Shown here: in pieces, positions 1-4,629 of the stretch | How positions within the stretch are numbered: the stretch's first letter is position 1 | Layout of the letters: every line of letters begins with the position of its first letter | DNA from: Bacillota bacterium | Lineage (GTDB): Bacteria; Bacillota; Bacilli; Alicyclobacillales; Alicyclobacillaceae | Direction: 5' to 3' | Assembly (NCBI GenBank): GCA_021820805.1 | Contig: JAKADF010000301.1 | Coordinates: forward strand, 1-5,098 | Length of the DNA: 5,098 nucleotides | Made by a program: the position numbers and the translations under genes | The notes under the pieces: model-generated | Told to the model about the DNA's origin: nothing | Databases searched by the model: none | What the model saw: the letters and a program-made list of their open reading frames with translations, nothing else

Positions 1-620
1 AAAGATACAACGATTAGCGTTATATATACCCATTGCGAAAGGCTAAAAATTAAATTCACCTCAATTTGCGGCACGAATACTGACGTAGTAAAAAGTAAAG
101 TTCCGATAAGCCCCCACAAATACTGCAGCTGGGCTTTGGAAAGCAGTCTTATCCGATGCGTTCCAAATAAAAATATCGCGAAAAGAAGTGTTCTAACGAT
201 ATCCTGTAAACGGTACGGATTAAAATCAACTATCGCAAGATACAGAAAGAAAACAATACTGCCGCAAAGAACGCTTTCAGCCAAAATTCTCAGGGCCCTT
301 AGACCAAAAATGTTATCTTTTCTAAGCCTGTACAGCAAAAAAATCACCGACAAAACCAACCCTACAAGCCATCCATTAGTGGGTACGCCGCCGATAATCG
401 AATAGACATCGTTTTGAAAATTCATGCTTGGAAAAAGAATCAAACCCGAGAATTTAGTTGAGAAAACAAAAGTAATTACTACACTCGATATCTGCTGCAT
501 TACAACACTTGCAATCTCGTCACGCTTCTTCGTATACCGTAAATATACCCATGCTCCGAAAGCGCCCATTATAAGCGCGATCCATACTGAAGGTATCCTT
601 TCAAACCAAGAATACAACAT
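1..620 (-). CDS. Lgt-like multi-pass membrane protein, catalytic residues missing (3' end cut by window)
   Basis: The frame is open for 206 codons from an ATG at 620 to the window edge, so the C-terminus is missing. About seven hydrophobic segments are visible (near residues 12-27, 46-63, 82-98, 115-131, 141-154, 167-183 and 189-206). The layout follows Lgt, the prolipoprotein diacylglyceryl transferase: a first helix followed by charged residues, a Gly-rich IIGGVPTNGWLVG motif near 75-87 where Lgt has its GG..HGG stretch, a YRLQDIV segment near 136-142 like the HPTQLYE motif, and SLSQWVYITLIVV near 193-205 like the Lgt C-terminal SxGQ helix. The catalytic His is replaced by Asn82 and no RIGNF-type motif is present, so transferase activity is unlikely. 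The ATG overlaps the TlpA stop by one base (TAATG), implying translational coupling. The Lgt relationship is inferred from pattern; the real role is unknown. Confidence 0.7.
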   Translation of the reverse strand, partial: MLYSWFERIPSVWIALIMGAFGAWVYLRYTKKRDEIASVVMQQISSVVITFVFSTKFSGLILFPSMNFQNDVYSIIGGVPTNGWLVGLVLSVIFLLYRLRKDNIFGLRALRILAESVLCGSIVFFLYLAIVDFNPYRLQDIVRTLLFAIFLFGTHRIRLLSKAQLQYLWGLIGTLLFTTSVFVPQIEVNLIFSLSQWVYITLIVVS

Positions 621-1165
621 TACTTCAATAACCCTTTAAGCTGAGAATTAAGGTTTTCCGCTGTTATAAGACCAACATTTACATCCGTTATAATTCCTTG
701 ACGATTCACAAAGATTGAGGTTGGAAAACCCACGATATTGTACTTTTGCATGACACTGCCAGTTTTATCAAGTGCAACTGGCCATGTTATACCATAATGC
801 TTTACGAACTGTTCCATGCTGTCCATTTTGTCCTGGGAAGTCATATTAACACTCAAAAAAACTACTTTGTCCCCGAATTGTTTGTACGCTTTAACAATAT
901 CAGGTGTCTCCATCTGACAAGGTGGGCACCAGGAAGCCCAAAAATTAATGAAAATTGGCTTACCAATAAGTCCATTGGTATTAATCGTCTTATTCCCTGG
1001 ATATTCCGCCACCGAAAATTGTGGCATACGATATCCTTTTTGGGGAGCGGATGCAACGGTTGCAACCGCAGTTTTATTTTGCTGGTGCAGCCCAATCCCT
1101 CCTACGACAAACACCAATCCCAAAAAAATAACCGTAATAAGCGTCCATTTAATTGGTCTTCTCAT
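620..1165 (-). CDS. Membrane-anchored TlpA/ResA-type thiol-disulfide oxidoreductase
   Basis: This 181-residue protein starts with a short basic N-terminus (MRRPIKW) and one hydrophobic segment at about residues 8-26, an uncleaved anchor or signal that places the rest outside the membrane. A linker leads to a thioredoxin fold of the AhpC/TSA-Redoxin type with the motif WCPPC (C80 and C83) and the cis-proline loop GFPTS (P148). WCPPC and the N-terminal anchor are typical of ResA/TlpA/CcmG proteins, which reduce disulfides of extracytoplasmic substrates such as apocytochrome c. AGGAGG lies about eight bases before the ATG. Its usual electron donor, CcdA, survives directly upstream only as a degraded piece, so the source of electrons is unclear. 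An Lgt-like gene follows with a one-base overlap. Family is certain; the specific substrate is not. Confidence 0.92.
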   Translation of the reverse strand: MRRPIKWTLITVIFLGLVFVVGGIGLHQQNKTAVATVASAPQKGYRMPQFSVAEYPGNKTINTNGLIGKPIFINFWASWCPPCQMETPDIVKAYKQFGDKVVFLSVNMTSQDKMDSMEQFVKHYGITWPVALDKTGSVMQKYNIVGFPTSIFVNRQGIITDVNVGLITAENLNSQLKGLLK

Positions 1166-1205
1166 CCGTTTCCCCTCCTAAAGAATTAAAAACTAATAAA
1201 TCCCT

Positions 1206-1408
1206 CTAAAGTTTGATGAGCCATACAGTGATCTTGTTCATGTTATCCGTCAGTAACAGTAATACGAGTAAAATCATTATGTATCCGCTAATTGTTGAAA
1301 GCAAAGCACCGTATTTGGTTAACGTCGAACTAAATCTATTGTGAATCTTAAAATGAAGGACAGTACTGCAATTACAACAATGTAGAACACATATTCAAAT
1401 GAAATCAG
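1206..1408 (-). pseudogene. C-terminal remnant of a CcdA-like membrane thiol transporter
   Basis: No intact gene fits here, but two frames together resemble the last two helices of CcdA (the DsbD transmembrane family). One frame, read from about 1399 down to a TAA at 1319-1321, gives a hydrophobic helix ending in DLVRR. The other, read from about 1345 to a TAG at 1206-1208, gives TKYGALLSTISGYIMILLVL followed by LLLTDNMNKITVWLIKL, much like the CcdA C-terminal pattern of a basic-Gly turn, ISG, a Leu-rich helix and a short amphipathic tail. A frameshift therefore separates the pieces, and the first four or so helices with the redox cysteines are absent, replaced by the 1409-1447 hairpin and the end of the fmdB unit. 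Its position just before tlpA is where ccdA is often found. Assignment is by pattern only; it could also be an unrelated small membrane protein. Confidence 0.5.
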
Positions 1409-1447
1409 CAAATGAGACGAACTTTACTTGCGGGTTCGTCTCATTTG
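1409..1447. terminator. Perfect 14-bp inverted repeat, possible bidirectional terminator
   Basis: The arms CAAATGAGACGAAC (1409-1422) and GTTCGTCTCATTTG (1434-1447) are perfect reverse complements around an 11-base loop. The outer arm ends are AAAT/ATTT, as in bidirectional intrinsic terminators, but no clean run of T follows on either strand. It lies between the fmdB terminator and the ccdA remnant, so it may be a second terminator or a scar of the event that removed the ccdA 5' part. Confidence 0.5.
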
Positions 1448-1469
1448 TACAGTTAAATTTTAAGTTTCT

Positions 1470-1497
1470 AAATTTAAAATGAAGCACCCGGCTTCAT
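1470..1497 (-). terminator. Intrinsic terminator after the fmdB-like gene
   Basis: Read on the minus strand, ATGAAGC (1497-1491), loop CGGGT and GCTTCAT (1485-1479) form a 7-bp hairpin followed at once by TTTAAATTTA. It begins 16 bases after the TGA stop of the zinc ribbon gene and would end the hesB-fmdB unit. Confidence 0.65.
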
Positions 1498-1513
1498 ATA
1501 TTTAACAACCCGC

Positions 1514-1729
1514 TCACGTAAAGCCTGAACTGGAACCCCCAGAGCTTGAACTTGATCCGGACCATGAACCGGAAGTCTTAACGGTTCCGCCATTCCATTT
1601 GCCACTAAAGTCTTGCTTAAGATTCATTCCATGACATTCTGGGCATTTTAGTTTATCCCTGTCTTCAAACCTTACATATTCATCAAAATGGACGCCGCAA
1701 TCTTTGCAGATAAAATCGATTCGTGGCAT
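1514..1729 (-). CDS. FmdB-family zinc ribbon protein
   Basis: This 71-residue protein has the FmdB/CxxC_CxxC_SSSS layout: MPRIDFICKDCG at the start, two cysteine pairs (C8/C11 and C29/C32) that should hold one zinc ion, then a low-complexity tail rich in Ser and Gly ending in SSGFT. FmdB-type ribbons are putative regulatory or assembly proteins; their molecular role is not established. GGAGGG sits about 10 bases before the ATG. It follows the HesB-like gene on the same strand with only 78 bases between them, part of which may encode a 22-residue peptide ending directly at this ATG. A hairpin terminator follows. The family call is secure; function is inferred only as metal-binding. Confidence 0.88.
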   Translation of the reverse strand: MPRIDFICKDCGVHFDEYVRFEDRDKLKCPECHGMNLKQDFSGKWNGGTVKTSGSWSGSSSSSGGSSSGFT

Positions 1730-1798
1730 TTAGTCATTCCCTCCGGGTAAGAATGATTCGTTAAATAAATGATGCATTTCACTAGACAATGAATCCAT
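1730..1798 (-). CDS. Possible 22-residue microORF between hesB-like and fmdB-like genes
   Basis: ATG at 1798 opens a 22-codon frame beginning MDSLSSEMHHLFNESFLPGG, whose TAA (1732-1730) directly abuts the fmdB-like ATG with no gap. That zero spacing would suit translational coupling. The fmdB ribosome binding site lies inside this frame. Against it, no good ribosome binding site precedes the ATG, which lies only 9 bases after the HesB-like stop. I recognise no family. It may be chance. Confidence 0.22.
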   Translation of the reverse strand: MDSLSSEMHHLFNESFLPGGND

Positions 1799-1807
1799 TA
1801 TTCAACA

Positions 1808-2095
1808 TTAGCAACTACCCGAAAACGGTGAATCGATTGTAAGGCGGCGCCCAAGCATTGACTTCACATAATCAATCACAACGCCATCCATATATGGAGT
1901 CAACTTTTTAGAGTAAACAATTGAAAGACCGCCTAATTGTTCTTCTACATCATCGTTTGATATGGACTCATCCAGAGCCATTTGATACTGTGGGCCACCT
2001 CAGCCAGCGGAAAGATACATGCGTAGGTATCTATTTCCTTTTTTGCTCATAACGTCTTTTAAGTATGTCTTTGCTGCCTCTGTTACATTTATCAT
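1808..2095 (-). CDS. HesB-like selenoprotein (in-frame TGA = Sec32)
   Basis: ATG at 2095 opens a 95-codon frame interrupted only by TGA at 2000-2002 (codon 32) and ending in TAA. Translating TGA as selenocysteine gives a full-length HesB/IscA-fold protein: an N-terminal VTEAAKTYLKDVM helix, then RYLRMYLSAG-U-GGPQYQMALDE, where U takes the place of the first conserved Cys of the family (normally SAGGCSG), and a C-terminal PFSGSC with one Cys (C95) where classical members have CGC. A HesB-like selenoprotein family with exactly this substitution is known. The family is related to A-type Fe-S carriers, but with Sec32/C95 the actual ligand or reaction is unproven. AAGGAGG lies 8 bases before the ATG, and a bSECIS-like hairpin follows the TGA. 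An operator-like palindrome upstream suggests control by the CstR-like repressor. Routine gene callers miss or split this gene. Confidence 0.88.
1962..1981 (-). promoter_or_regulatory. bSECIS-like hairpin in the HesB-like selenoprotein gene
   Basis: Read on the minus strand, ATGGCTC pairs with GAG-T-CCAT around a UGGAU loop: seven base pairs with one bulged U. The loop starts 26 bases after the TGA (25 intervening bases) and has G as its second base. This fits the known bacterial SECIS rules: a hairpin just downstream with a G in the first two loop positions at about 16-37 bases from UGA. Confidence 0.7.
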
Positions 2096-2103
2096 AAACT
2101 GCC

Positions 2104-2110
2104 CCTCCTT
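2104..2110 (-). promoter_or_regulatory. Ribosome binding site of the HesB-like selenoprotein gene
   Basis: AAGGAGG on the minus strand ends 8 bases before the ATG at 2095. This strong site shows that translation begins upstream of the in-frame TGA, supporting one gene and not a fragment. Confidence 0.85.
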
Positions 2111-2123
2111 GCTAAGTCCATCA

Positions 2124-2141
2124 TATACTCACACGGGTATA
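2124..2141 (-). promoter_or_regulatory. CstR/CsoR-like operator before the HesB-like selenoprotein gene, overlapping a -10 element
   Basis: TATAC-CCGTGTGA-GTATA on the minus strand is an 18-bp palindrome with 5-bp arms and an 8-bp centre, the same architecture as the site at 4186-4203 before the CstR-like gene. Its right arm overlaps a good -10 candidate, TATGAT (2125-2120), and it fills the spacer to a weak -35 (TTTTAA), a classic repressor position. CsoR-family operators are known to be AT-flanked palindromes with G/C tracts. Binding by the local repressor is inferred. Confidence 0.6.
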
Positions 2142-2151
2142 TTTAAAAGCG

Positions 2152-2179
2152 AAAAAACCTGTCATTCTTAATAAGAACG
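2152..2179 (-). terminator. Weak intrinsic terminator after trxB
   Basis: On the minus strand CGTTCTT-ATT-AAGAATG forms an AU-rich 7-bp hairpin (one G-U pair, three-base loop), followed five bases later by TTTTTT. It starts 10 bases after the trxB stop and precedes the next promoter region. The stem is weak, so some readthrough is possible. Confidence 0.4.
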
Positions 2180-2189
2180 AACTCCTTTA

Positions 2190-3134
2190 TTAAGCGTGTA
2201 CACTAACTTCCTCAAGATATTTTTCTGCATCAATTGCAGCTTTACACCCTGACCCCGCTGCAGTAATTGCTTGTTTATAGCGCGTATCCGCCACGTCGCC
2301 GCATGCAAATACTCCTGGTAAATTTGTTACAGTTGTATCTTCATTAGTTCTAATATACCCGTGCTCATCTAATGTAATTTGCGCATTTAAAAATTTGGTG
2401 TTTGGCGTATGACCGATTGCAATAAAAATTCCTTCAGATGGAATGATGCGCATTTCACCAGTCTTATTATCCTTAACCTTTAGACCGACTACTTTTTCGC
2501 CATCTGATTCAATCGAAACAGGCGTAACATTCAAAGCCCATTTGATCTTCTCATTGCTTTTGGCTTTTTCTTGCATAATCTTCGATGCGCGTATTTCATT
2601 TCGGCGGTGGACAATTGTAACCTCTGAAGCGAATTTTGTTAGAAATGTTGCTTCTTCCATTGCTGAGTCGCCGCCGCCAACTACAATAATGGGTTTTCCT
2701 CTGAAAAAGAACCCATCACACGTTGCGCATGCTGAGACACCATGACCCATCATTTCCGACTCACCAGGTATCCCCAGCATTCTCGCCGAAGCACCCGTTG
2801 ATATGATGACTGCGTCTGCTTCATGGACTTCTTTTTCATTGACCGTTACTTGAAACGGTCTTTGTTGAAGTTGGATAGAGGATACCCAGCCTTGTTGAAA
2901 TACCGCCCCGAAGCGTTCTGCTTGCTTTCGCATATTGTCCATCAAAACTGGTCCCATTATCGCATCTGGAAAGCCTGGGAAGTTTTCAACGTCAGTCGTT
3001 ATCGTGAGCTGCCCTCCCGGCTGGTTTCCTTCAATTACAAGAGGTTCCAGATTCGCACGAGCAGCGTAAATTGCTGCTGTAAGACCTGAAGGACCAGTGC
3101 CCACAATAATCACCTTATGTTTCACGAATTTCAC
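2190..3134 (-). CDS. trxB: Thioredoxin-disulfide reductase
   Basis: This 314-residue flavoprotein has the usual length and motif order of bacterial thioredoxin reductase: FAD-binding GTGPSGLTAAIYAAR at 12-26, the redox pair CATCD (C136 and C139), NADPH-binding GGGDSAMEEA at 153-162 with HRR at 176-178 for the NADPH phosphate, and the second FAD motif GVFACGD at 274-280. It passes electrons from NADPH through FAD to thioredoxin, whose gene lies two genes upstream on the same strand. The start is uncertain: GTG at 3134 has only AGGA two bases away, while GTG at 3125 has that AGGA about 10 bases away and gives MKHKVIIVG, a better family N-terminus (311 residues). The DUF302 stop is three bases before the first GTG. 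Function is secure. Confidence 0.96.
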   Translation of the reverse strand: MKFVKHKVIIVGTGPSGLTAAIYAARANLEPLVIEGNQPGGQLTITTDVENFPGFPDAIMGPVLMDNMRKQAERFGAVFQQGWVSSIQLQQRPFQVTVNEKEVHEADAVIISTGASARMLGIPGESEMMGHGVSACATCDGFFFRGKPIIVVGGGDSAMEEATFLTKFASEVTIVHRRNEIRASKIMQEKAKSNEKIKWALNVTPVSIESDGEKVVGLKVKDNKTGEMRIIPSEGIFIAIGHTPNTKFLNAQITLDEHGYIRTNEDTTVTNLPGVFACGDVADTRYKQAITAAGSGCKAAIDAEKYLEEVSVHA

Positions 3135-3137
3135 TTC

Positions 3138-3524
3138 CTACTTTGCTTGGTTAATTGCCTTAACTAGTGTGGTCTCAACCTCTTCAGCAATGCCTGCGAG
3201 TTCTTTATCTCCTAACAATTCAATCAACGCGGTTGGCTTTGGCAGCCCAATGTAGGTCTTGCCCTCTTGCTCATATACAACAACTTTGCAAGGCAAAAAG
3301 TAACCAACAAGCGGGTTTTTTGTTAATACCCTTTTTGCTTCATGTGGGTTGCAAACTTCAAGCACTCGAAATGGCGTATTAAAATCAACGCCTTTTTCCT
3401 GCAGCTTTGCTGGAAGATCCAATTGCCACAAAACGCCGAACTTATTTTCCTTTAGAGAACTTTCGAGAGCTTGCACAGCCTCGTCAACCGTTTTTTCAGT
3501 TACTACAGAATAATTGAAATCCAT
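3138..3524 (-). CDS. DUF302 family protein
   Basis: I start this at ATG 3524 (128 residues, MDFNYSVV) because AAGGAGG at 3534-3540 lies 9 bases ahead; an upstream in-frame GTG at 3548 would read through that binding site. The protein is soluble and shows the DUF302 pattern: an N-terminal KTVDEAVQALESSLKENKFG helix, FRVLEVCNPHEAKRVL with C58, and LPCKVVVYEQEGKTYIG with C79. Both cysteines sit at positions typical of the family. DUF302 has no settled biochemical role, but members often occur beside sulfur-metabolism and thiol-redox genes. Here it lies between thioredoxin and thioredoxin reductase, with 36 and 3 bases of spacing, so C58/C79 may be a substrate of that pair. This role is inference. 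Confidence 0.88.
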   Translation of the reverse strand: MDFNYSVVTEKTVDEAVQALESSLKENKFGVLWQLDLPAKLQEKGVDFNTPFRVLEVCNPHEAKRVLTKNPLVGYFLPCKVVVYEQEGKTYIGLPKPTALIELLGDKELAGIAEEVETTLVKAINQAK

Positions 3525-3533
3525 AATGATAGT

Positions 3534-3540
3534 CCTCCTT
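3534..3540 (-). promoter_or_regulatory. Ribosome binding site that sets the DUF302 start
   Basis: AAGGAGG on the minus strand ends 9 bases before ATG 3524. The longer frame from GTG 3548 would contain this site within its coding sequence, so the shorter start is preferred. Confidence 0.85.
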
Positions 3541-3560
3541 ATTTTCACTCTGATCCGTAA

Positions 3561-3881
3561 TTAGATGATACCTTGCAGCTTGCTTACTAATTGATTCTTT
3601 GGCATATATCCAACGAGTTGCTTTACTGGTTTTCCGCCTTTAAATACAATCATTGTTGGAATGCTCATAATGCCAAATTGCCCAGCCGTATTCGGGTTTT
3701 TATCGACATCGAGTTTTGCGATTGTAAGCTTACCTTCTGTATCACGGGCCAAATCGTCAAGAACAGGTGCCATCATTTTGCATGGTCCACACCAGGTAGC
3801 CCAAAAATCCACCAATACAGGTTTATCGCTATTTAATACTTGCTGCCCAAAATTGCTGTCTGTTACATGAACAACTGCCAT
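3561..3881 (-). CDS. trxA: Thioredoxin
   Basis: A 106-residue cytoplasmic thioredoxin of standard length, with [16 protein letters not shown] (redox pair C31 and C34), the [16 protein letters not shown] stretch, the cis-proline loop SIPTM (P75) and [16 protein letters not shown] near the end. It has no signal or anchor. GGGAGG lies about eight bases before the ATG, and only 13 bases separate it from the CstR-like repressor upstream, so the two are surely cotranscribed. Thioredoxin reductase two genes downstream would regenerate it. In a persulfide-handling operon, thioredoxin probably releases sulfane sulfur from protein persulfides as H2S, a known activity of the family; that specific job here is inferred. 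Confidence 0.97.
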   Translation of the reverse strand: MAVVHVTDSNFGQQVLNSDKPVLVDFWATWCGPCKMMAPVLDDLARDTEGKLTIAKLDVDKNPNTAGQFGIMSIPTMIVFKGGKPVKQLVGYMPKNQLVSKLQGII

Positions 3882-3894
3882 TTTAAAGTCCTCC

Positions 3895-4155
3895 CTATCT
3901 TGATTTCATTAAAAGTTCAACGGCTTCTTTAATGACTCTATCTGCAGGACCACCGCCGATAATCTCTTCCCGAATACATTGCTCCATATTTTCACCAATT
4001 ACGTACATGATGACTCTGTCAACTGCTGAACGTATTGCAGAAAGCTGAGTTACAACATCTTTACAGTCCTTGCCTTGTTCCATCATGCCGAGAACGCCCC
4101 GTACTTGACCTTCAACCCGCCGTAACCGATTTTTCACATCGTTCTTGTAATCCAA
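3895..4155 (-). CDS. CsoR/FrmR-family repressor, CstR-like persulfide-sensor type
   Basis: This 86-residue all-helical protein is a DUF156 (CsoR/FrmR/RcnR) repressor: [20 protein letters not shown] at 9-28, then C31, a central helix with [12 protein letters not shown], and C60 in ENMEQCI. Copper-sensing CsoR uses Cys-His-Cys; here the His position is Asn56 while C31 and C60 remain. That is the CstR pattern, in which two cysteines form di- or polysulfide links on reaction with persulfides. The neighbours (persulfide dioxygenase-type MBL protein, rhodanese, thioredoxin) agree. The start is TTG at 4155, with AGGAGGG seven bases ahead. Operator-like palindromes lie at 4186-4203 (likely autoregulation) and 2124-2141. 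Sensing of metals such as Ni or formaldehyde is unlikely, since those types carry further His/Cys ligands. Confidence 0.9.
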   Translation of the reverse strand: MDYKNDVKNRLRRVEGQVRGVLGMMEQGKDCKDVVTQLSAIRSAVDRVIMYVIGENMEQCIREEIIGGGPADRVIKEAVELLMKSR

Positions 4156-4162
4156 ATGTTCG

Positions 4163-4169
4163 CCCTCCT
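4163..4169 (-). promoter_or_regulatory. Ribosome binding site for the TTG start of the CstR-like gene
   Basis: AGGAGGG on the minus strand lies 7 bases before TTG 4155. No ATG or GTG is suitably placed, and the TTG start gives the normal family N-terminus ([11 protein letters not shown]). Confidence 0.85.
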
Positions 4170-4185
4170 ATCGCTTCCTATATAC

Positions 4186-4203
4186 TATACCCCCTTTCGT
4201 ATA
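4186..4203 (-). promoter_or_regulatory. CstR/CsoR-like operator before the repressor gene
   Basis: TATAC-GAAAGGGG-GTATA on the minus strand has 5-bp inverted arms and an 8-bp G-rich centre. It lies in the 75-base gap between the rhodanese stop and the repressor start and overlaps a possible -10, TATAGT (4189-4184); no convincing -35 is visible. The G-tract with AT flanks is typical of CsoR-family operators. It matches the architecture of the site at 2124-2141, suggesting autoregulation and a shared regulon. Confidence 0.6.
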
Positions 4204-4221
4204 GAAAACTACATACGAAAG
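4194..4221. repeat. 9-bp perfect inverted repeat overlapping the operator
   Basis: CTTTCGTAT (4194-4202) and ATACGAAAG (4213-4221) are perfect reverse complements around a 10-base loop. The repeat begins 10 bases after the rhodanese stop and shares half of its bases with the operator palindrome. There is no T-run, so it is more likely a second protein-binding half-site pair or an attenuating hairpin than a terminator. Confidence 0.55.
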
Positions 4222-4230
4222 CGTTAGAAA

Positions 4231-4611
4231 TTACTTTGTCTGATTTGCATTCCACTTCATGATGCCGCCGGCTAAATTCCGTACATCTATGAAGCCATGT
4301 TTCGAAAGTATTTTCGACGCCTGCATGCTTCGAGCACCACTATGGCACATCACAACAACCGTACGGTCTTTATCAATCTCTCCCAAATGGTTTTTAATGT
4401 GACCGAGAGGTATATTCTTGAACCCGTTAACATGTCCGGATTTAAATTCGCTAGGCTGACGAACATCGATAAACTGTGTTTTTGATTTCTTATCCGAGAG
4501 TAAGTCTTTCAACTCTGCAGGAGATATTGACTTCACACCTTTAGCCGGCATCATCCGATATACGAAAAATGCAATTGCTAAAATTACAATGACGTATGTT
4601 GACCAATGCAC
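4231..4611 (-). CDS. Membrane-anchored single-domain rhodanese
   Basis: I choose GTG 4611 (126 residues, MHWSTYV) because AGGAGG at 4620-4625 lies 8 bases ahead; the longer in-frame GTG at 4620 overlaps that binding site. An N-terminal helix at about residues 5-19 is followed by basic residues (YRMMPAKGVK), so by the positive-inside rule the catalytic domain faces the cytoplasm. The rhodanese domain covers about 28-123: FIDVRQPSEFKSGH near 48-60, IPLGHI, and the active loop CHSGAR with catalytic C89 (CxxGxR), then a NLAGGIMKWN terminus. Rhodaneses carry sulfane sulfur as a Cys persulfide. With the MBL-fold protein upstream, this suggests a sulfurtransferase/persulfide-oxidation pair; the small TGA-containing membrane gene ends 18 bases before this start. 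Confidence 0.93.
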   Translation of the reverse strand: MHWSTYVIVILAIAFFVYRMMPAKGVKSISPAELKDLLSDKKSKTQFIDVRQPSEFKSGHVNGFKNIPLGHIKNHLGEIDKDRTVVVMCHSGARSMQASKILSKHGFIDVRNLAGGIMKWNANQTK

Positions 4612-4619
4612 TTCATCCA

Positions 4620-4625
4620 CCTCCT
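4620..4625 (-). promoter_or_regulatory. Ribosome binding site that sets the rhodanese start
   Basis: AGGAGG on the minus strand ends 8 bases before GTG 4611. It overlaps the first base of the alternative GTG at 4620, which therefore cannot be used with this site. Confidence 0.8.
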
Positions 4626-4629
4626 ATCC

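Noticed and set aside
136..639. Two open frames on the plus strand (136-405 and 424-639)
   Set aside because: They lie antisense to a continuous 206-codon membrane-protein frame with Lgt-like motifs and coupled start; neither plus-strand product has a recognisable domain or binding site.
1506..1516. TGA stop of the fmdB-like gene as another Sec codon (readthrough would add a short AGC tail)
   Set aside because: The extension is only three residues before TAA, FmdB proteins normally end in such a Ser/Gly tail, and the hairpin downstream is followed by T-rich sequence as a terminator.
2338..2360. TATACCC-like half-site within trxB, and similar half-sites near 27-33 and 545-551, as further operators
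   Set aside because: They lack the second GTATA arm and lie inside coding sequence.
4231..4620. Longer rhodanese start at GTG 4620
   Set aside because: That codon overlaps the AGGAGG binding site; GTG 4611 has proper spacing.
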